From Penium margaritaceum (lineage: Eukaryota > Streptophyta > Zygnematophyceae > Desmidiales > Peniaceae), in contig SZWC01004885.1 of assembly GCA_023375785.1 (NCBI GenBank), positions 60,868-124,867 of the forward strand: a stretch of DNA of 64,000 bases. Direction: 5' to 3'. Positions 59,101 to 64,000 of the stretch are shown piece by piece. Within the stretch, counting starts at the first letter, position 1. The number at the start of each line of letters is the position of its first letter. The notes under the pieces are model-generated. The model worked only from the letters and a program-made list of their open reading frames with translations, did no database searches and was not told where the DNA came from. The translations under genes were made by a program, and so were the position numbers.

Positions 59101-61680
59101 TTCCCCACGGCCCCCTCCCCGGTCACCGCACGCCCTACGAGCTATGGTACGGGCGTCGCACAGATCTGCGCCTGGCCCATGTCTGGGGCTCCCTTGCCTG
59201 GGTCTGGTTCACACCGGAGTAGCAAGGGAGCAAGCTCTCTCCGCGGGGCCGCATCTGCGCCTTCGTTGGCGTCGCCCCGCGGTCGAAAGCCTGGCGGTTC
59301 TGGGATTCTGAGCGACGCCGCATTGTGGAGTCCCGTGACACTCTCTTCTTCGAGCATCTCACCTTCCGCGACCTTGCCCGCATCCACGCTCTGCGTGCTG
59401 CTCATGCCCCTGGGTGTGCCGGACCCCATAGTGTGGGGGAGGCCCCTAGTACGGTTGGCATAGTGCCCCCGTCCAGTGCGGTCACTCTGTCGCCGACACC
59501 CCAAGGGCTGTCCTCAGAGGCTGTGCCCACTGGCACCCCCAGCACCGTCCCATCTGCGGCTTGCTCCTCTGCCCCTGACTCCCCGCTCTCGCCCGTGTCC
59601 GAGTCTGCGTCCGAGTCTGCCTCCGCGTCTGAGGATCTGCCTGATCCCACTCCTACTTCCGCAGCTGAGTCTTTGCCAAATCCTATGTCCGCGTCCGTGT
59701 CTGACTCTGAGCCATCCTTGCCTCCGGCCGCAGACATGCCTACGTCTGCCGTGGGCCCGTCCTCGGCTGTTGAGACCACACCAGCCTTGAGTGGCGCGCC
59801 AGCCGTGCAGTCCACACTGGCATGTGAGTTATCAGCGCCCACTGCTCCTGCCCCGTCGGACCCTTACACACGGACACCCGGTGGACGTCTCCGCCCACGC
59901 CCCACGCGCAATGTCGTCAGTGGTGATTCGGGCACGAAGGCCCTCGGCCTGAGTGCTCGTGGCCTCGCTAATTCACCTTGGCTGTGCCACTGGTATAGCG
60001 CTACTTGCTCATGAGCGCGGTCTTGTTCCTGACGCCGCTGAGTCCATGGTGACGGTTGACCCTCCCTCTGCGGTATACGCCCTGGATACACGCAGTACAC
60101 CAGTGCTGTCTCCTGACCCCACCAGTCTACCTGAGGCCTTGTCAGCCCCCGACGTTGAGCAATGGCGCAATGCCTGCCATGCTGAGCTCGATGCCATCTG
60201 AGAGCACGGCGTCTTTGAGCTGGTGGACTTGCCGAAGAACCGCAAGGCCATCAAGGCCAAGTGGGTTCTCCACATGAAGCTAAAACCAGACGGCACTGTG
60301 GAACGCTACAAAGCGCGCCTGACTGCAAAGGGCTTCTCTTAGGTCCCGGGCGTAGATTACACCAAGACCTTTGCCCCTGTTGGCTGTATGACGACCACGC
60401 TCACGCTGCTGAGCCAGGCGGCATAGCACGACTGGGAACTCCATCAAATGGATGTCAACGCGTTCTTGAACGGAGACCTTGAGGAGGAGATCTACATGGT
60501 CCAGCGACCCGGCTTTGAGGATGGTACTGGTCGAGTGTACCGACTGCTAAAGGCCTTGTATGGCTTGAAACAGTCACCTCGATGCTGGAATCAGGAGATC
60601 ACCAGCACGCTGAGACGCGCTGGGTACGTTCAGAGTGATGCAAACCCATCCCTGTTCCTCTCATAGTCCCCAGCACCACTCACTGCCATCCTCGTCTATG
60701 TGGAATATCTACTGATTGCCTCACCCGACCTGGGAGCAGTGAACGCTGCCAAGGCTGTTCTCACCTCGGCCTACAAGATGAAAGATCTCGGTGAGGCCTC
60801 TGTCTTTTTGGGGATGGAGATCGTGCGCGATCGTGTCCGCCACACACTCCGCGTTTATCAGGGACGCTACGCAGAGACTGTGGGGGAGCGCTTTGCCGAC
60901 CTCCTCGCTGTCGTCCGCACAGCCTCCATGCCCATGACCCCTGAGGGGCAGGCCGCCCTGAAGGTGGATGATCCAGCTGACCTGGGGGAGCAAGTCGATG
61001 TGACCCTGTACCTGCGAGTCATCGGCTCGCTCATGTGCTTGGCCACCACGACACGGCCCGACATTGCCTTCACTGTCAACCTGCTCGTCCAGTTCTCGCA
61101 GGCTCCATGCCAGCAAACACTGGAGGCCGCATTCCGGTGTGTGCGCTATATCCTGTCCACCGCACGCTTCGACCTGTGCTTTCGCGAGCAGGTATCCGTT
61201 GTGCTTGATGGGTACACAGACAACGACTGGTCGTGGAGTCCAGATGGCATGAGCCACACCAGCTACATCTTTCTCATTGGATGCACTACAATGTCTTGGC
61301 GAAGCGAGAAGCAGGGCTGCATCGCACGTAGCAATGCTGAGGCAGAGTATGTTGCCCTAGGTGCCGGTACAGCGGAATGTGTCTGGCTCGTACGTCTGTT
61401 GCGCGAACTGCGTCAGTCCATTCCCCCTGTGGTTCTCCAATGTGACAACATGAGCGCGAAGACCATCGCCAAGAACTCATATGTGTTCCATGCGCGCACA
61501 AAGCACATCAATGTCGAGCACCACTTTGTGCGTGATCTGGTTGATCGTGGTGAGATCCGAGTCATCCATGTGGGCACTGACAGGTAGTGCGCGGATTTTC
61601 TGACCAAGGCTCTGGGTCGTTCGAAGTTTCATGCCGCCACTCGTTCCGTTGGACTCTGCCCCATCCCTGCTGCAGGTTGA
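56146..61680 (+). pseudogene. gag-pol region of element E
   Basis: Begins with a Gln-rich N-terminal part and ARQVRAFADLQAESR, then the capsid-like region (PPKWFESDPPVFRIGN, FSRFLGDPLTGSGANPREAW), a Ser/Gly/Arg-rich tail with a zinc-knuckle-like CFNCGGDHRY (about 57520), protease (VVDSGATHHM near 58060), HHCC finger and integrase (58480-59100), Pro/Ser/Glu-rich linker (59450-59900), RT (60210-60720) and RNase H (61190-61680), ending PIPAAG and TGA. Gag and pol lie largely in a single frame, suggesting one long polyprotein in the ancestor. Broken in a moderate number of places. Confidence 0.85.
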
Positions 61681-61793
61681 TTCCTCATGTGCCACCTTCC
61701 GTGTGATGTGCTTGCTACCTGCAACGACTACGTGTTTCCTGCTCTGTACAGTGTCAGTGTCTACATGTGCATGTACGTGTTTCACCCTCCGGT

Positions 61794-61803
61794 CATGGGG
61801 GAG
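61794..61803 (+). other. Polypurine tract of element E
   Basis: CATGGGGGAG directly before the 3' LTR, identical to the tracts of A and B although the LTRs are unrelated. Confidence 0.85.
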
Positions 61804-62335
61804 TGTTATGTGTGTCGTACACGGCTTACGGTGACCCCTCGGCTCATTTCCATTCACGTGCAGATCCCTGAGACTGGCGAGGTGGCAGAAGAGCGGCGGC
61901 CGGCGGCGACTGGCACCCAAGAGACTCACGTACTTTTTAGCTTTGTGTTGTGGAAAAGCACATAGGCGTGAAGCCTATCAGGACCTAGATCTCGTTGATG
62001 CGGCCGTTCTGGTTCAAACGGCTCGTCGTTCTGACGTGTCTACAGGGAGTTATGGTCAAAACTGTGTCTTTGCCACTGTATTGTCCTGCTAGAACATAGC
62101 GCCCTTGAGTGCTGCGTGTGTGCACATCCACTAGGGCTGTGACACAATTTAGGCTGTTCTGGCCTCAGTTGTCATTTCTCTCTATACAATTCAACATTTT
62201 ACAGCTTCTGACACTTGTACTTGTGTCCCTAGCCAACCCCTTGCTGCTCTCACCTCCACCTGTGTGTGCTTGTGAGTTAGCTAGCCGGCTCGTACTGCCG
62301 CACCAGCGGTAGCAATGCTAGGAAGCTGTCTATCA
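61804..62335 (+). repeat. 3' LTR of element E
   Basis: 532 bp, TGTTATGTGTGTCG...CTGTCTATCA, followed by the target duplication CCTTT (62336-62340). Confidence 0.9.
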
Positions 62336-62340
62336 CCTTT

Positions 62341-63214
62341 GCTATTGTCACCGGTCGAAGCCATGTCAACGCTCAGTATGGGGCCGAACGTCAAACATTT
62401 TGAAAAATTGACTTTTTAACCGGCTTCAAACGAGAAACCGACAGCGTTTCTCGAGGAGTTGAAACGTTTTGAAAAAAATGACTTTTAACTCCAAAATTGC
62501 TGACGTCAGCACAGCCAATGATGATGTCAGTGTTTCTTACGCTAGCAAAAAATACTAGCGTTTTTTTCGCTAGCCTTTTTCTGCAGCGATCTTTTATTTT
62601 TATAAATTTTTTTGGAAGGTCACGCGAACTCCGCGTGACCAGTGGGATGGCCTCGTCACCCCCTGCTCGCGGTTGCGCAGCTGTTGTGCAGTTTCTGCAT
62701 AGCAAAAACTACACAGCAGCTGCAATGCTGCTGCCACGCTTATGCAATGCCGTTGCTGTGCTGCTACTCATTCCGTTGCTGCTGCTTCGCTACAGTCGCT
62801 GCGGCAACTGCAATGTTGCGGCTGTGCTGCTGCTGCTTCCGCTGCTACTATTGCGCAGCTGTTGCTGCTTGCGGCTGCTGATGCCGCCGTTGCTGCGAGC
62901 TGCTACCGCCGCTGCGCGCTGTCAGTGCTTGCAGCTACCGCTGCAAGCTGCTACTGCGAGCTGCTACTCCTTTTTTTTTGTACAGGCTGGCAGCCAGACA
63001 CGGCTCCTGCTGCCACCCGGTGGTGCTACTACTGCTGCTATTGCTGGAGCTAGTAAATGCCGCAGCTCACCCGATGTGGTGGTAGGGACTGAGTGATGAT
63101 GTCGTTGTTGAAAAATGGCTGCAACGAGTCCCAGGATACGGCGGCGGCGGTAACTCTCACTGCTGCTGCCGGTGTTGCGTCTCTGCGGTGTAGCTCAGCG
63201 AGAGGAGTCTTGCT
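62341..63214 (-). other. 5' leader and gag start of element B
   Basis: The minus-strand ATG near 62367 (MASTGDNSKG) is the beginning of gag of B, cut off from the rest by element E. The leader holds one TGACGTCA (62501-62508) and a CTG-rich part (62690-63060), as in element A. Open frames in it are triplet-repeat shadows. Confidence 0.75.
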
Positions 63215-63226
63215 GCTCTGATACCA
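63215..63226 (-). other. Primer-binding site of element B (initiator tRNA-Met)
   Basis: The minus strand reads TGGTATCAGAGC directly inside the 5' LTR, identical to that of A. Confidence 0.92.
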
Positions 63227-63871
63227 TGAGAAAATGCGTGGAAGCTTCCTAGCGATATTGTCGCTGACTAGGCATCAATGTCTGGTCGGACGGTGACGAC
63301 AGTCACAAGTCGTGCACACAACGGCAAGGGTCTGGTTAGGGGACACAGGGCAAAGTGTCAGAATGCTACAACTAGCATTTGTAGAGAGAAATGACAAATG
63401 ACAGGTCCATGGCATAAGTACCTGCCACGGTGCACGGCGGGTGTCGCACGCGGCAGTGCAAGGTCTGTCCTAAAACCGGCCCAGAACCACTGTTTTGGCC
63501 GTAACTCAGCGTAGACAAGTCAGAACGCTACGTCGTCTGAACCTACACGTGCAGAATCTCAAGCCGGACGCTACGACTGGTCACATGCATGCATCGGGCA
63601 ACAAACGGTGGACACACAATGCAAAGACATGTAAATCAGGCCCACGGCCAGTCCACCGATAAAATCATACAAGCTGCAGAAAAACTGTAAAAGGTCCCAG
63701 ACAGCATCCAGGACTCTGGGGCGACCGTCGATCAGCTCCAAGCAGGTAGTCCACCACCAGACGATGCCCCAGTGCCACCTGGGTCCACATCAGGGATCTG
63801 CACGAGCATGAACACGGCCGAGTGCTCACAGTAAACTGTATAGGTCGACAGGAACGTCACAAATCATAACA
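63227..63871 (-). repeat. 5' LTR of element B
   Basis: 645 bp, TGAGAAAATGCG...AATCATAACA, followed by the target duplication AAAGC. Confidence 0.92.
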
Positions 63872-63906
63872 AAAGCTTGATTGAATAAGAACTCAAACGA
63901 ACAACA

Positions 63907-64000
63907 TTACATGGAAAGGTCCTCATTCACATGCAATCCCTCCCCCTCGTCGTTCTTCTCCCAGTCCTCCGCTCCGCCCTTGTCGTCGTCGTCGTTCTCT
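63907..64000 (-). CDS. Probable C-terminal end of a host protein (partial)
   Basis: On the minus strand the frame entering from the right edge reads ENDDDDKGGAEDWEKNDEGE and GLHVNEDLSM, then TAA at 63909-63907. The acidic, Lys-containing composition is typical of a protein tail, and nothing in it resembles the mobile elements. The stop lies only about 30 bp from the target duplication of element B, so B would have landed just downstream of, or within the 3'UTR of, this gene. Only about 30 residues are visible, an alternative open Arg-rich frame overlaps, and the family cannot be named. Confidence 0.4.
   Translation of the reverse strand, partial: ENDDDDKGGAEDWEKNDEGEGLHVNEDLSM

Larger units (their letters stand above)
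44099..62335 (+). mobile_element. Ty1/copia element E (plus), inserted in B and itself interrupted by C and D
   Basis: The 5' LTR is in two pieces (44099-44503 and 50577-50761) around the C complex. Then come the primer site TGGTTTCAGAGC (50762-50773), a leader (to 50980), element D, gag and pol (56146-61680), purine tract (61794-61803) and 3' LTR (61804-62335). The element is flanked by the 5-bp target duplication CCTTT (44094-44098, 62336-62340), both halves matching the gag start of element B. The LTR is unrelated in sequence to that of A/B, but the gag and pol are related. LTRs differ by roughly 8% by eye. It is broken in a moderate number of places. Confidence 0.9.
37925..63871 (-). mobile_element. 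Ty1/copia element B (minus), interrupted by nested element E
   Basis: Both LTRs are 645 bp (37925-38569 and 63227-63871), begin TG and end CA, differ by about 8% by eye, and are flanked by the 5-bp target duplication AAAGC (37920-37924, 63872-63876). Polypurine tract (38570-38579) and tRNA primer site (63215-63226) are in the expected places. The internal region, same family as A, is present as gag to integrase (minus, about 40860-44098) and leader (62341-63214). Element E is inserted at the start of gag with its own target duplication. The RT to RNase H part lies in the opposite orientation. Broken in several places. Confidence 0.92.

Noticed and set aside
13384-63226. tRNA-like pieces (TGGTATCAGAGC and variants) as tRNA genes
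   Set aside because: They are short primer-binding sites next to LTRs; no cloverleaf-forming sequence surrounds them.

Overview
This is eukaryotic nuclear DNA made almost entirely of transposable elements, with small pieces of probable host genes at the two ends. The elements (several Ty1/copia lineages primed by initiator tRNA-Met, a Mutator-like element with MuDR-type, SWIM and CCHC domains, PIF/Harbinger and Penelope-like debris) and an ECA/SERCA-type calcium ATPase exon suggest a large, repeat-rich green-lineage genome, perhaps a streptophyte alga. That assignment is inference. No prokaryotic feature, rRNA, tRNA gene or CRISPR array was seen.

Layout. 1-2811: 5' exon and first intron of a minus-strand P-type Ca2+-ATPase gene. 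2812-4763: no recognisable gene. 4764-14358: a decayed copia LTR split by a younger full-length copia element (A, minus, 5090-14034, TSD TCCCT). 14412-27410: stacked, heavily decayed relatives of A in plus orientation, carrying a Penelope-like RT fragment, an inverted repeat and MITE-like insertions. 28600-29640: another decayed copia RT block (minus). 30042-34215: a PIF/Harbinger transposase tail, then a Mutator-like transposase (plus). 34805-36406: a repeated non-coding block around an assembly gap, followed by an unrecognised minus-strand ORF. 37925-63871: a four-member nest of copia elements. Element B (minus, TSD AAAGC) holds element E (plus, TSD CCTTT). E in turn holds a rearranged element C in its 5' LTR and element D between its leader and gag. 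63907-64000: probable C-terminal end of a host gene on the minus strand.

The nesting gives relative ages: B before E, E before C and D. By eye the LTR pairs differ by about 4% (A, and the short comparable part of D) and about 8% (B, E). The LTR copies at 4764-27410 are far older and much more AT-rich. All LTR elements here look broken; D is the closest to whole.

Five isolated N bases and one 143-base N run each sit between near-identical direct copies of 220-570 bp. These look like unmerged assembly joins, so some apparent duplications are probably not genomic. No convincing new functional system was found. The most unusual signals are the nested architecture, a half-tRNA-like primer site in D, a regularly spaced TGACGTCA cluster in A, a variant gag zinc knuckle in the A/B family, and the predominance of TAG among in-frame stops.
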